Made by a program: the position numbers and the translations under genes
Shown: piece after piece, positions 50,201 through 61,678 of the stretch
Position numbering within the stretch: position 1 is the first letter of the stretch
How the letters are laid out: each line of letters begins with the position of its first letter
The notes under the pieces: model-generated
What the model was told of the DNA's origin: nothing
Databases searched by the model: none
What the model saw: only the letters and a program-made list of their open reading frames with translations
Assembly: GCA_963693285.1 (NCBI GenBank)
Contig: OY848923.1
Coordinates: 2,986,038 to 3,050,037, forward strand
Direction of reading: 5' to 3'
DNA length: 64,000 bases
Source: Xestospongia muta
Taxonomy: Eukaryota; Porifera; Demospongiae; Haplosclerida; Petrosiidae

Positions 50201-51236
50201 CTCCGGGATCAGTAGGATGAAAAGTCTTGCTCGTTGTTATGTATGGTGGCCGGGACTCGATAAGGATATAGAACAGACAGTAAAGAAATGTCAAGTATGT
50301 CAAGAGAATGGTAATTTTCCTTCTCAAACCCCTGTTCACCCGTGGGAATGTCCTAAAACCCCATGGACACGAATTCATATAGATCATGCAGGTCCATTTT
50401 TAGACCACTACTTTCTACTTATAGTCGATGCTTATTCACGATGGCTCGAAGTTCATTGCGTTCCGTCTACTTCCTCCTCAGCAACTATTAAAGTACTACG
50501 TCGAGTGTTCTCTATACATGGTCTTCCACAACAACTGGTGTCAGACAATGGACCAGGGTTTACAAGTAATGAATTTAAACAATTTATGGATCAAAATGGT
50601 ATTCGTCATTCACTAACTTCTCCTTACCATCCTAGGTCCAATGGACTAGTTGAGAGAGCAGTACAGACATTCAAACAAGCCATGAAAAAAATGGATGGTC
50701 CTATACATGATAAGCTAAGTCGTTTCCTTTTCTCATACCGTATTACACCACAAACTACTACTGGTCGCTCACCAGCCGAACTCTTAATGGGTCGACGCTT
50801 ACGTTCAAGATTTGATTTATCTCATCCTGACTCATGTACACCTTTGCCAAAGGAACCTGTACAACCAACTCGTTCTTTCAAACCAGGGGATCTTTTATTC
50901 GCTCGAAATTATTCAGGCACTCCTCTCTGGATACCAGTAACTGTGTGTAAGGTTGCTGGACCACTCACATATCACGTTGTAACAGCTGAAGGTAGTGTTT
51001 TCAAACGTCACGCAGATCAGTTAAAACGACGATATACTACTGAAGAAACTCCTCAACAAAATACTACTCCTGAAGCTGATGAGAGTGATGATTTCTCTCT
51101 ACCTACTCCACTGGTTCCGATTCCTCCGATAGCTCCGCCTACAAGAGGCTTACCAACTCCAACAGCTCCGCCGATACGTCGTTCTAATCGACACAGACTG
51201 CCAAGGGATCATGGACCGTATGTTTTTGAAACTTAA
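47259..51236 (+). CDS. Gag-Pol polyprotein (Ty3/gypsy), intact
   Basis: 1325 aa in one frame without stop or frameshift. The N-terminal gag region is followed by two CCHC zinc knuckles (Cys206 and Cys225 begin the motifs CYRCGAEHYANKC and CRACGKKGHLARVC). The aspartic protease is at Asp329 (LDTGAS). Reverse transcriptase has KLDLKHAYLQVPL (Asp549) and YIDDIL (Tyr609-Asp612). RNase H has CDAS (Asp758) and SDHKPLQY (Asp825). Integrase has an HHCC finger (His978, His982, Cys1011, Cys1014) and the DDE triad Asp1042, Asp1096, Glu1132, with 35 residues between the last two. All catalytic residues are present. The start at 47259 is the first ATG of the frame, 60 bp after the LTR. Confidence 0.97.
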   Translation: MASAAHGQMTSFDSSKETWSSYSERLDFYLTANKITDAKVKRAVFVTVIGARTYGLLKSLLQPKSPTDDDITLQRMKDVLAAHFNPKPSPITQRYKFHTRERHEGESVATYVAELRALGEHCDFGDTLDKMIRDRLVCGINNPRIQRRLLQEADLSYEVAFQKAQAMEVAALDVSKMSPQKPSQPSNPVHNFRNKPEPHRQRKIECYRCGAEHYANKCKFINVDCRACGKKGHLARVCRSKRDKPADSGKKDNPSDSRTPSKDRPDQLRQGHKGYKNKHHPTHTLDSQPQPPSPVDSDEDYALFTLPSNTKPIVVSLKVNNTDLLMELDTGASFSIINETTYSSFTNAFPPLSPSTVILTTYTGEKITPLGMVDVEVSYQGQNVTLPLLIVPGKGPNLMGRNWLEHIKLNWSELHNVNCPLFSLGNVLKTYDAVFRSELGKLQGISAKLHIAPDARPRFFRPRPVALSLKEKVLNEISRLENLGVIIPVKYSDWAAPIVPIVKEDGSIRLCGDYKVTINPVLLTDTYPLPRVDDLFAALSGGKIFSKLDLKHAYLQVPLDDSSKKYTTINTPKGLYQYERLPFGVSSAPSLFQRIMENLLSDLKHVCVYIDDILITGVDESDHLRNLQTVLQKLQEAGLTLKKSKCKFAVSSVEYLGHVIDSEGLHPAESKVRAIRDAPTPTNVTELKSFLGLLNYYHKFLPDLATQLAPLHNLLCQNTKWSWTCIHDEAFTLAKSLLHSSSLLVHYDENKPLIIACDASPYGVGAVLSHRMADGSELPVAYASRSLSPAEKKYSQLEKEALAVIFSVRKFHDYVYGRKFILYSDHKPLQYLLSESKQTPTHASSRIQRWALILSAYKYTIQYKPGKNLSHADALSRLPLPDCPTTVPMPQDVVSTLNHISESIISIAKIQQWTDKDPVLSRLRALVLSGGQLPTDVPEMKQYSHIFTELSVADGCLLRGSRVIIPLPGRSTILSQLHETHSGISRMKSLARCYVWWPGLDKDIEQTVKKCQVCQENGNFPSQTPVHPWECPKTPWTRIHIDHAGPFLDHYFLLIVDAYSRWLEVHCVPSTSSSATIKVLRRVFSIHGLPQQLVSDNGPGFTSNEFKQFMDQNGIRHSLTSPYHPRSNGLVERAVQTFKQAMKKMDGPIHDKLSRFLFSYRITPQTTTGRSPAELLMGRRLRSRFDLSHPDSCTPLPKEPVQPTRSFKPGDLLFARNYSGTPLWIPVTVCKVAGPLTYHVVTAEGSVFKRHADQLKRRYTTEETPQQNTTPEADESDDFSLPTPLVPIPPIAPPTRGLPTPTAPPIRRSNRHRLPRDHGPYVFET

Positions 51237-51247
51237 AGGGGGAAGGG
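51235..51247 (+). other. Polypurine tract of the retrotransposon
   Basis: AAAGGGGGAAGGG abuts the 3' LTR and overlaps the polyprotein stop codon. Confidence 0.85.
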
Positions 51248-51479
51248 TGTTATAATGTTGTATCTAATGGGCTAGTTATACTATCATTTAGTTATTACTA
51301 GTTATTATTTAGTGTTATTAGTGTTACATCATGCTATGTAATATGAGTCATTATTGCGTATGTGTTATAATTTATTATTACGTAATCATTTGTGTATACA
51401 AAAGTTGTAATTCCTTTCCTTCTCGCTCTCCTCGTGGCTTTTCCTTGCCTTTCCCGCTCTCTCCGACTCGGTCACTACA
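51248..51479 (+). repeat. 3' LTR
   Basis: 232 bp, same sequence as 46967-47198, followed by the ATATA duplication. Confidence 0.95.
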
Positions 51480-54400
51480 ATATAAACTGGGATTGGAATC
51501 GCCCACGCACTTTCAGTACACTAGAGTAAACAAAGATTGTATCAGTTTATTGTAATTATTGTAATAATGTAAAAATAGCAAAAATTAGAGTTTTTAATTC
51601 CTACATAAGAAAATAATGAAACTATTTTTGTGAACAATAATATGCTAAGCCAACACAAGAATGTTTATCTTTCAATACATAATCCAATTGCTGGACTATA
51701 CGGCTTACTACAAATTCTAGAGCACCAAAAGTATGACCTTTCTATTGGATTTATCATTAAGTGAAAAGACTTGATTCAAAGTCATTGGTTTAAGCTTTTG
51801 TCCTTTACGCTATTTATGTTAATATTTTAATATTAACTTTATTTTTAGAAGTTAGAGTCCTAAAATATATATTTCAAAAGATCTTCAATACAATGGAATA
51901 ATTTAAACAACTATACATTAACTTATTCTGTGTTATAAAGAAAATAGATAGACAAAATGTTAATTAATAACTTAATTTTTTAAGTGCCGTAAGAAATTCT
52001 ACTTCAAAAGAATCCTCTTTGCAATACAATTTAATAAAAAATAATTGAATTGTTTGGACATGAAGTACATTCTTAAATGTTCACTTAGTTCTATGAGATG
52101 TGCACTGTTTCCAGTCCTAGTTATGTAGTCTATATAATCTATGATAATATCAAGTTGCAAACTTAAACCCTCAATACATTTTCCATAGTTTTGGTATAAG
52201 ATAAATGCTTTAAATGTTGTGATATCTAACTGACATAGAGTACTTAAGAATCACACCATATATTTATATTTATACTTTATCCCTGTATAATGTATTTATA
52301 TGTTGTGTCTTTCCTATGATCATAGAGAAGTGGAACACATAAAAACACATCACTTTGCTCAAATAGTGTACTAGACATTAAATGGCAGTATAATGTGGTA
52401 AGTGGCTCTTAACTATTTAATTAGACTCAAAAAGTTAACATTAAGTTTGCAACAAAGTGTCGTATATAATAATCTTGTATAGTCAAAAGATGTGTGTATG
52501 TATTTAAGAGATATTGCAAATAGTATTGTCATGTTCACATTATAAATGTAATATAATATGTATAGAGAGAGAGAGAGAGAGAGAGAGATATGAAACATTA
52601 TAAGGCCAGACACTTTATCTAAAATGTGAATGCCTCATCCCTATCTAGTACCTATGTACATGTATTAATCTTGTTCCTTAATCCTTTATATATGATAGAC
52701 GTAATAAAACGTCATGTAATTAAGTGCACTTTAATACGGTAGACGTATTTTTACGTCCCAAAATTTGCTCTCTGTTTCTGTATAAATATTATAGCTAGCA
52801 GACGCAAATTTTATATTAAATAACTACATGGTATAGTAATATAAAATATACAATGAATACTTATTTCTTGCTAGTTGTGCACCCGAGCATGCCTTTTAAA
52901 TCGATGGATATCTTTTTTTTCTACGAACATCCAAAACATCAGTTATTGTCATTATTTCTGTACATTCTAGCAACCTATAAAGACTTGTTTAACTACTATA
53001 AGACTATTTTTTAACTTTAATAATAGTCAGAAGTTGTTACAAAATAATAAACATGAGCACAAACGCTATATTCTAACGAACATACTTACCTCAAGCGCTT
53101 GTGAATGTTGATAACTAGAAATGGTTATTCAAGTCTTCAATCTATTTTAAACGCCTAAATCATCTTGCAGGACAAGTATAAAGCTTAGCATAGCAACAAA
53201 AAAAAAACTAACACAACAGAGACGCAAATTTCTTTGAAGTATCCTTAGGCAATAATCAATTTAGTATTAACGGAAACACCAACAATAATTAAATTCATAT
53301 ATAAATGGTTAATAAGCTCCACCCTTTAATAAACAAAAATATTAATAGTTGCCCACCTCTATAGCATGGCAGTAGGAAATAATTTTCTTGCTTAATTTAG
53401 GAAGATAATACAAACATCTTGTACTCATGTACATGTGGCAAGTATTGGTTTCCCTAATTTGTTATTTCCCATCTAGTTCCTTCATTATAAGTCCATACAC
53501 TTTAATTGTATTATAATACTGATCCCCTAACCCTCAACATTAGCTATACACAACAAAGTATGGACTTCATGCTTCAATTTAAAGTATTTATCACAATTAA
53601 AAAATGTGTTATAAATGAACTATGAACATACAATTCATTGTTTGAAGTTCACCATTACTGTACCATCTTTACATAATTTGATATAATGATTTGATATAAT
53701 GAAAATCAAGTTGAGACCTATTTGAATTTTTAACATCATATACTACAAAATTATGTGGTATCTTTTTTTATTTTGTTAGTGGAAACCAAAATTAAAACCT
53801 CTCTGTACTTAGTCCCTCCCATAAGTAGACAGGACTACTTATTACTTGTACATACTTAATTGAATAAAGATAGTAATTTTGAACATTTTATTATACCAAA
53901 TACGTTATTACCTTTCTATAAGTGTTGATTAAACTTGTCTATTGCCATTATGTATGATACGTTGATATTGGAAGAGTGGATCAGTATTGTTCTCTCTAAC
54001 TTATAGCAAGTTAAAAGATCATCCTAAGATTGTTTTCAGCACTAAAGTTGAATCTTGTGATGTTATTTTATTATAAGTTAAATTAGAATGCTAGAAAAGG
54101 CTCAGACAAGCACACTTGCTTGTTGTTACTTGCACTGATTAATAATTTATTGCATATTTGTTGTGTGTGTCAGTGATTATAGTTTAAGTTCATTTGTCTT
54201 CTTTGAAATTGTATACAGCAACAACATTAAAATTTGAAATTTGAATAGGAAATTTATAAAGCCCAACGTAATTTTAGATTGCCCTGCATATGAAGCATGC
54301 CAGGACAGAAAAGTGATAAATATAAAATAAAATTGCCAATGTTTTAATGACTATGTAATATGTCACAATCAATGATAGACCAGGCTCAAATATGGAACCA

Positions 54401-55282
54401 TTTAATGGTTGCTAGGCAATCATTTTATGTAGGAAATATGTATGGTATCCATGTAAGAAATAGCTAGTAAATTTTATAATCATGTTATTTGTTACTCAAC
54501 CTAGCAACAGCAGCTATTAATATGGTTTCACTTAATGTTTTATTCATATATGTGGTTTTTTATTGCTGGCACCAGCATACATAAAGCACAACAGACAACT
54601 GATCCTATAATTGGTTGTTGGGCTATGTGTGTAGCATGTCCTCTTTGATTACAGTATTGCAAATGACAATTTAAAGAGATGAATAGCAAATAATGTGCAT
54701 TCTTTGACCACTGAAGCACATATCAACTAATGAATTTGATTAGCCTCTACTACAAGCACAGCTATGATGATCTGATTACACATCAAAGGTTCATAATATT
54801 TATTGGATTTTTTACAATTACATTATGTTATAAGTATATTATAGTAACTCAGCTGGTGTTTACATTTAAGACTTGCAAATGCATCAATATTAATGACTAG
54901 GCAAAGTTTTAACAGGTGCAAAATGGATAACACATTTATTGTAACAATATGAATCTATGATTGATTGTGTTAATATCTCGTGACTATATCAAGTTTATAA
55001 TGAACAGATTATAGGTCCTAGTATTCTATTGTATATGTAATACCATATCATATTTCCATAACTAATTTATGTTAGTTATTGATCTTTTATTAATATTTTC
55101 ACTAGCAGTGTTAGTATTCACTCCTATAAGTATTACAAGGTTCCCCATTAATTGAATAGAATTGTAGATATGGCCTTCCTTCCATAGGAGAAAAATATCT
55201 TACTACAGATCTAGTCACAGGCTTTAAAAATTTAATCTATACTTTAATTATATTCTGAAAAAGAAGATTTAATTATATTTAT
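51480..55282. other. Gene-poor AT-rich region
   Basis: No reading frame with a recognisable domain or supported splice chain. Contains a (GA)n run at 52565-52588 and several A/T tracts. Confidence 0.5.
52565..52588. repeat. (GA)12 microsatellite
   Basis: Perfect dinucleotide run in non-coding DNA. Confidence 0.85.
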
Positions 55283-56050
55283 TATAGTATGTCCGAGTTG
55301 AGAAGAGCCACCCAGACATGTAAATAACTTTGCTGTTTTACGTGCTATCGGCATGGAACTTGCACCAATCGATTCAGCTTGCAAACCTGCATTATATATA
55401 TAAAATTTGGCTCTCTAGTGCTACGAGAAAGTAGCAAACTAAACAACTCCATACATTTTCAATGGCATACCTTCGTCATACTTCAAATTCAACACATTCG
55501 AGGATTTTAATAAACAACAATTTTCGCCTTGAGAAGTCAGCTGTATGTCATGTGGCAATTCAAAATTACATTTCTAATTATATGAGCAGATGTTCTATTA
55601 TTATAAAAAAAATAATCAGGTATTGTCTTTTGTGAATTTTGGGCAGCTATAAAGCCACCGTGGTTTTGAAAAAAAACCTTTTTACAAAGAAGGAAAACCA
55701 GTGTCGACTTTCTCTTTTCGAAACCTTGATGCTGGCACGTGAAAGTCCTGTAGCATCAGCTTTTCTTTTAAGAGGTCCTTGAGTCTGTTTACACCTGCTT
55801 AGTTCCTCAAAATAGTCATACGCAATCACAACAATCTCCTTTGTTTGAGACTTCAGTCTCTTTTCCGTTGGCATCTTCACTAACATGAGAGAAAATGTGG
55901 TCTGTTCGCATGACATTCACGTGAACAAATAATGAATAATATTAAAATGTGCTTTTGTGCTAATTGCAAATATTAGGTGAGAAAATACCTCACCTTACAT
56001 TCCATGCATAAAACACCTTTTTTTGCTCTTCTCAACTCGGACATACTATA
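55283..56050 (-). mobile_element. Tc1/mariner-like DNA transposon, deletion derivative
   Basis: Perfect 26-bp terminal inverted repeats: 55283-55308 (TATAGTATGTCCGAGTTGAG..) and 56025-56050. The ends lie in TATA, so a TA target duplication fits but the exact border is ambiguous. An internal frame (55916-55647) looks like a transposase N-terminus. Too short for a complete transposase. Confidence 0.75.
55647..55916 (-). pseudogene. Transposase N-terminal fragment (helix-turn-helix)
   Basis: 89 codons. The middle, IAYDYFEELSRCKQTQGPLK followed by ADATGLSRASIKVSKRES, resembles the HTH of IS630/Tc1-mariner-type transposases, in which a YF.E..G pattern precedes ATG.S..T. No catalytic domain remains. 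Family assignment is from pattern memory. Confidence 0.5.
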
Positions 56051-56610
56051 GCCTGAGTAATCCTTGTAATTATTATATGGATTTATGACTAGATAATAAA
56101 TACATTCATCAATGAACGAACCATTATGTCATCTGATAGATTGACTGATAAATGGATGAATCGCTTACTCAATAGACAGACAACACAGCTTAAAACAATG
56201 AGTCATATTGACTATTATAATTAAACATTACTCGTACATTTCATAGGAAATGATATCAACTAAAGAATGCTTCTATTAATGTTACTATTAATAGTTATTG
56301 ACTACTAGTTCAGACATTACGTTATTTAAATATCTTATCCTATAGTTTCAGTTGCTATTAATGACAATGCTTGACATCTGTCTAGTATAGTTCGAATATT
56401 AGCTATCCATTTGTTTTTGTATTGATCCATCTGTCCATAATCCATTATTTCTGGTCTATCCATACTTATAAACTTGTTCATCCATTATCTTACCACAAGG
56501 ATTACTCAGATACAATAAGGTATTGATGGATGTGGTCAAGCAATGAAAACATCATGTAGTATTTTCTTTGAATCTGTACTTGGTTTCTAGTGTTTAGCTA
56601 ACCACGCTAT

Positions 56611-56839
56611 CACTGTTAAAAAGATTGGTTGTTTTAACCTAGTCAAGGTCGCTTTGGCCCACTATCTTGTGTTTAACTATGAGACATTAAATAGAATCTT
56701 TACTGTATTAATTTAATAACTGCTAAGTGTTAGTCAGTATATTAGTTATAAAAATAGTATACCATTTACTACTTGTCAGTGTCATATATGTAGCCTAAAT
56801 GACCATATATTGGTTAAATCAACCAATCAAATCTTTCAG
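56611..56839. mobile_element. CACTG-family MITE
   Basis: Left end CACTGTTAAAAAGATTGGTT, right end AACCAATCAAATCTTTCAGT; same family as 44264-44506 and 4639-4864, more diverged. Intergenic. Confidence 0.65.
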
Positions 56840-57290
56840 TATACAGGTCCCTTTTACATGTACTTGTACTTGTATCATTGGACATGTTTCTAATACTCGT
56901 GGGAAAACCTGTTTCTTAGTTATAAGATGTATGGTTGTGTGCTATTCAGGCTTACGATATCACAGATACTTACTTAATGTTCTTTCCACAATTACCTTGT
57001 ATATTTCTCAGAACAGCATATGTTTGGTATATTTGTCCTTATAATGAAATGTTCCGTTCACGTTACCTGATTAGTATCTAAAACCAATAGGACTGTACAT
57101 TATAAGCCTAAGAGCTATTTACTACTAGCATAGCCTAGTAACATATGTGTAGAGAACTAGCATAGTCTAGTAACAAGTGTAGCAACTTGTTAGACTGCCC
57201 TTTTTTTAATGATCTGCCTGTTTGACTGAGAACTTTAAATATGAGTTCTAGTCTAAGACCATGAAAACTATATCCTTTAGAAAGCCAAGT

Positions 57291-58322
57291 ACCTTGCTGT
57301 GACCTAAATATGCATGTAAAAGAGCTTTGCTAGGTTCCATGGCTTCTATGTTAACACATGTTTAGTACTCTTTGATGAATATTGTAGCAGTTGTGTTTTT
57401 ATTGCCTTATAATTCCTTTTTTATTATGATGTGAATAATAGTATGTACTGATGACTAAAGAACAGCTACATGAACTATGACTTATCTGTAACAATACGTA
57501 ATAAGAAGTACAGCAGAATGTAATAAGAAGTATAGTTTAGTTACTTACAATATATATAGTATTACTATCTTGTTATTTACTACAGCATAGTTGACTAATT
57601 AAGCATATTTATATTATTAGTGTGTCTAATGATGGGAAGTTAACGAAATACACGTAACTATTTCTAAAAATTTCGGTTTGTTCCAGTAAAAACAAGATAG
57701 TGGAACTATGTCATTGTAAATAATGATGTCATTAATCAAATATAGTCAATGCTGATGTGTTAATAGTAAGTATTAATACACACATATATACACTAGACAA
57801 TTCACTATACTTACCTTGCTGTAGCCTAAATATGCATGTACAAGAGCTTTACTAGGTTCCATGACTTCTATCTTAACACATGTTTAGTATTTTTTGATGA
57901 ATATTGTAGCGGTTGTGTTTTTATTGCTTCCTTTTTTATTACGATATGAATGATTAGTATGTACTGATGACTAAAGAACAGCTACATGAACTATGACTTA
58001 TATGTAACAAAATGTAATAAGAAGTACAGCAGAATGTAATAAGAAGTACAGTTTAGTTACTTACAATATGTATAGTATTACTATCTTGTTATTTACTGTA
58101 GCATAGTTGAGTAATTAATCAGAATTATATCATTAGTGTGTCTAATGGGGAGTTAACGAAATACACACAACTATTTCTAAAAATTTTGGTTTGTTCCAGT
58201 AAAAAGAAGATAGTGGAACTATGTCATTGTAAATAATGATGTCATTAATCAAATATAGTCAATACTGATGTGTTAATAGTAAGTATTAATACACACATAT
58301 GTACACTAGACAATTCACAATA
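57291..58322. repeat. 522-bp tandem duplication
   Basis: 57291-57812 and 57813 to about 58322 are direct, nearly identical copies, each starting ACCTTGCTGT..CCTAAATATGCATGTA. A few substitutions and small indels separate them. No coding potential seen. Confidence 0.85.
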
Positions 58323-58695
58323 CTTAGTTAACGTAAATTTAATATGGGATCTAATTTGGGAAAAATTGTACATGTTGCGCTAAAAGTTCAAATGAATGGT
58401 TACATATATGGGGTCCATGAAGACTAATCATTATTATACTAGGATAACAACTTTGGTGTGTATCCTTTGCAAAATGGCTGTGTAGCACTCGCATATGCGC
58501 AACCATTTATTCATAATTTTTAGCAAAATGTGTGTGTTTTTCCAAATAGCATCATATATTAGTATACTACTTGTTCCTTACTTTATAACTTAGATTGCAG
58601 TATACTGGGTTAATGTTGTGAGTTAAAATTTTGGTTGGTTGCTTTTATAATTTAAGTGGATTAAAATTTGGCGATTTATTTAAAAGTTGGCAGTA

Positions 58696-59177
58696 CAGTA
58701 GAATGTCACTTATCCGAACACGTTGGGCCCGAAGGGTGTTCAGATAATTGAAATGTTCAGATAATTGAAGTGCTGATTACCACAATACATAACAAACATG
58801 TAACAAACATTATTATATAATTGAACACTTTTTATATCACAATTTGGCAAAGTAATCATGAATATGTTTCTGTCTTTGATTCATTACTCTCTTGAACGTG
58901 AACGGTGGACTTACCTATCTCATACTTGTTAGCTATGCTTTGTAAGGTCCTTCTTTTTTTGGCAAATTCACAGATTTTTAGTTTATCATGAATACTCATT
59001 ATCATGAATACTCAAGGCTAGTTGCTTTCTTTTACGAGATGCAATCTCACTAGCCATGATTACACACGTACACGAACAATAATTATAAGGCGTGTCTGGT
59101 AGGTGTGTCAGCCAGCAAGACATTCGGTTAATCGACGTGTTCGGTTGAATGAAGTTCGGATAAGTGACGTTCTACTG
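58696..59177. mobile_element. Pogo/Tigger-like DNA transposon, deletion derivative
   Basis: 482 bp with 24-bp terminal inverted repeats (CAGTAGAATGTCACTTATCC..) differing at one base, flanked by TA at 58694-58695 and 59178-59179. Subterminal TTCGG/TTCAGATAATTGAA repeats. Internal minus-strand coding resembles a CENP-B-type DNA-binding domain. Confidence 0.85.
58866..59057 (-). pseudogene. Pogo-like transposase N-terminus (frameshifted)
   Basis: Start MASEIASRKRKQLALSIHD; a short direct duplication (GTATTCATGATAA twice) then shifts the frame, after which it reads HDKLKICEFAKKRRTLQSIA and NKYEIGKSTVH. That is the HTH layout of CENP-B/pogo transposases. The DDE domain is deleted. Confidence 0.7.
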
Positions 59178-59179
59178 TA

Positions 59180-61678
59180 TATTATTATGACAATTTGGTT
59201 ATTTTATTTGTCAAATTCAACAAAATCACAAAATTAAAGCCCTCATTTAATTTCTACATACTATTAACTAACATAGCTGGTATATTAAAGATCCTGTTAC
59301 TATGTTATATGTTATATGTTTATGTTATATATTATATGTTATTCCTAATTGCTAACACTATTTATGTGTTACCTTATCTATGTTCAACATATTAATGAAA
59401 TCTAACCTTGTTATCATTAATGATCCTGTTACTAGGTTTTAGGTAGACTTACGAAAACATAACAGTCTAACAACAGGATAGCTATAGTTAGGTAGTTTTG
59501 TTTAGGGTTACTTTTAAAGTCATTAATTAAGAACATACTTTGTGGTAGTATTTAGCTGAACACATTGTATCCAATCAAAATGTCATTGTTATGGCTAATA
59601 TCACCATGGTGATGCATATCTTAGTTTTGGTTGGTTTACTTAGCCAACTCATTTTCTTTTGATGTTGTCATGTAGTAATATCCTTGGGAATATGATCTAG
59701 ATATTTGTCTTAATTTTACAACCATTACTATATCCCTTATGTGTTATATACACACATGCACATATATATTGCAGCTGTAACTTTACTTTAATAACTATAA
59801 TTAATGAACACTTTACGGTGGTTAATATAATGTATTACTTTACAAACATTTTATTCAATTTTAGTTTCATCACTCCAACTACTATTCTACATACCCGACT
59901 ACTTAGAAGAAACAAGGAATTCTTAATGACCAGAACTCTAATGTGTATATGGATTTATACAAATCTAATGTGTAGATGATTTGAATGTTGTTTTATCATT
60001 AACATTTATGGAGTATAAGGTTCTTTCTTTTCCTTTATTATTCCATTTCATGTTTCAGTTTTCTAATACATGTATACTCTGATAATGGAGACAATATTTG
60101 TAACATTTTGGTCCAACTGTATGTGTAATATTGTGGTTTGAAAACGAGCAATTGTTATCTCATCAAAGTGTCTATTAATAGCTATATTGTGTAATAGATA
60201 TATTATGTAATAGCTATATTGTGTAATAGATAGATTGTGTAATAGAAAAGACAACAGAAAATGTTATTACTGGAACTTGTATTTACTCAATTTTTAACCT
60301 CAAATATGTCTTCTTAGACTATTAAGCTAACAATGATCTTCACATACTTTTATAACCACAGTCATGTGGTTGCTGAGAGTTCCAGTTACAAATAACTGCT
60401 TACGTTGTAGCTACATCCCATAACTTAATTTCCTTCTTTATCTATCTGTCTATTCTGAGAATAAGTGCTTCTTTTTGAGCTTTACTGGGTTAGAGGTTTT
60501 CCTAATAAAGTCAATACAGAGATTGGGAAAATAGCAACGTATCTTTCTCGTGAATAAATCTTAATGACTAAATGAAATTATATTATATTTTCAACTGCTA
60601 CATATATTTAAATAATGTAAATATCACAAGTAATGGATTTGTGATTCATATATAAGAAATCACGAAACAGTCAATTTTAGTTTAAGGACATATGCATGAA
60701 TTCTTTGTTAATTTTGAGGTTAAACACAAAGTCATCATAATGTGCATATTTTAACTAACATTAGTCAGTATCTGTAGATTTATTGGTATAGTATTATTCA
60801 TACTAATATCATCAGATACAACAGACAACATGACTTGCTAACTCATTTGCTATGTAGCACTGGTAATTTTCAATTACTTTATATCAATTGTATTTCCACA
60901 ACTAAAATTGTAATGCATTTTAAATTTTATATGGATGCGTATAAGTTACTTGACTATAACATAGTCTTTGTTATGTTGTGTTATATATAATAAGGGGAGG
61001 ACTGTATTAATTAATTATGCCTATTTGTCCTAATTAGTGTTAACTTTATATCCTGATGTTAAATTTGCTAATTTAACTGTATATGTAAAATATTCCTGTT
61101 ATATGTATAATTAGTCATTCTGTGTTAAGCTGACACTGAACGCCAATAAAATATTGAACAAATGCACATATCTTTAAACTACAATGAATTATGATGTTGT
61201 GTTTAACAGAAGAAAAACAGTGTTTCGTATATTATCTACTTTCTTTTTGTGCTTTGAACCACTAACAGCCATATTAGTACGTTTGAATATGTTTTTTAAA
61301 ATACAATAACAAGTGATTACTGTCTATTTGAAGTAGAATATTTGCCTAAATATAAGTCAGATATAATTTCTGTAAAATTCCCAAATATTTGTGGTATGCA
61401 CTTATTAGGAGTGTCATATAGTTGTTCTTCACTTGTAATGGAACAATTTACCTAAGAGATTTACATGTATCACTTCAATGATTAGAAATTTTCATTTATT
61501 AACTTTAAATAAAGGACAACATATATTCTTTACACTATGCAATATATAATAGAATTAATATCATTACAATAAAGTTTGAAACTAAATGTCAGTGCAAATC
61601 AATAATAATAATTAGATGGTAAGGGAGGAAAGAAGTAATGAATCATTAAGATAATTAATTTGTTGTTTATAAATGCTT
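59180..61678. other. Gene-poor AT-rich region
   Basis: No supported gene. Holds the 16-bp minisatellite at 60179-60242. A TTTATT at 61495-61500 (minus AATAAA) may end the transcript of the gene at 61679-62306. Confidence 0.45.
60179..60242. repeat. Four-copy 16-bp minisatellite
   Basis: Units of the form TAG(C/A)TA(T/G)ATT(G/A)TGTAA, four in tandem, adding to exactly 64 bp. Confidence 0.85.

Larger units (their letters stand above)
46967..51479 (+). mobile_element. Full-length Ty3/gypsy LTR retrotransposon
   Basis: 4513 bp, bounded by identical TG..CA LTRs and a 5-bp target duplication ATATA (46962-46966 and 51480-51484). Internal order: primer binding site, one gag-pol frame (PR, RT, RNase H, integrase), polypurine tract. 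RT before integrase places it in Ty3/gypsy. No env-like frame. GC content is visibly higher than the surrounding DNA. Confidence 0.97.

Noticed and set aside
54405..54510. GTTGCTAGG / CCTAGCAAC inverted pair resembling RFX X-box halves
   Set aside because: Nine-base arms 80 bp apart with no nearby gene; too weak to call a regulatory site.
59195..59395. 66-codon hydrophobic frame
   Set aside because: Built on a TTATATGTTATATG simple repeat; no other support.
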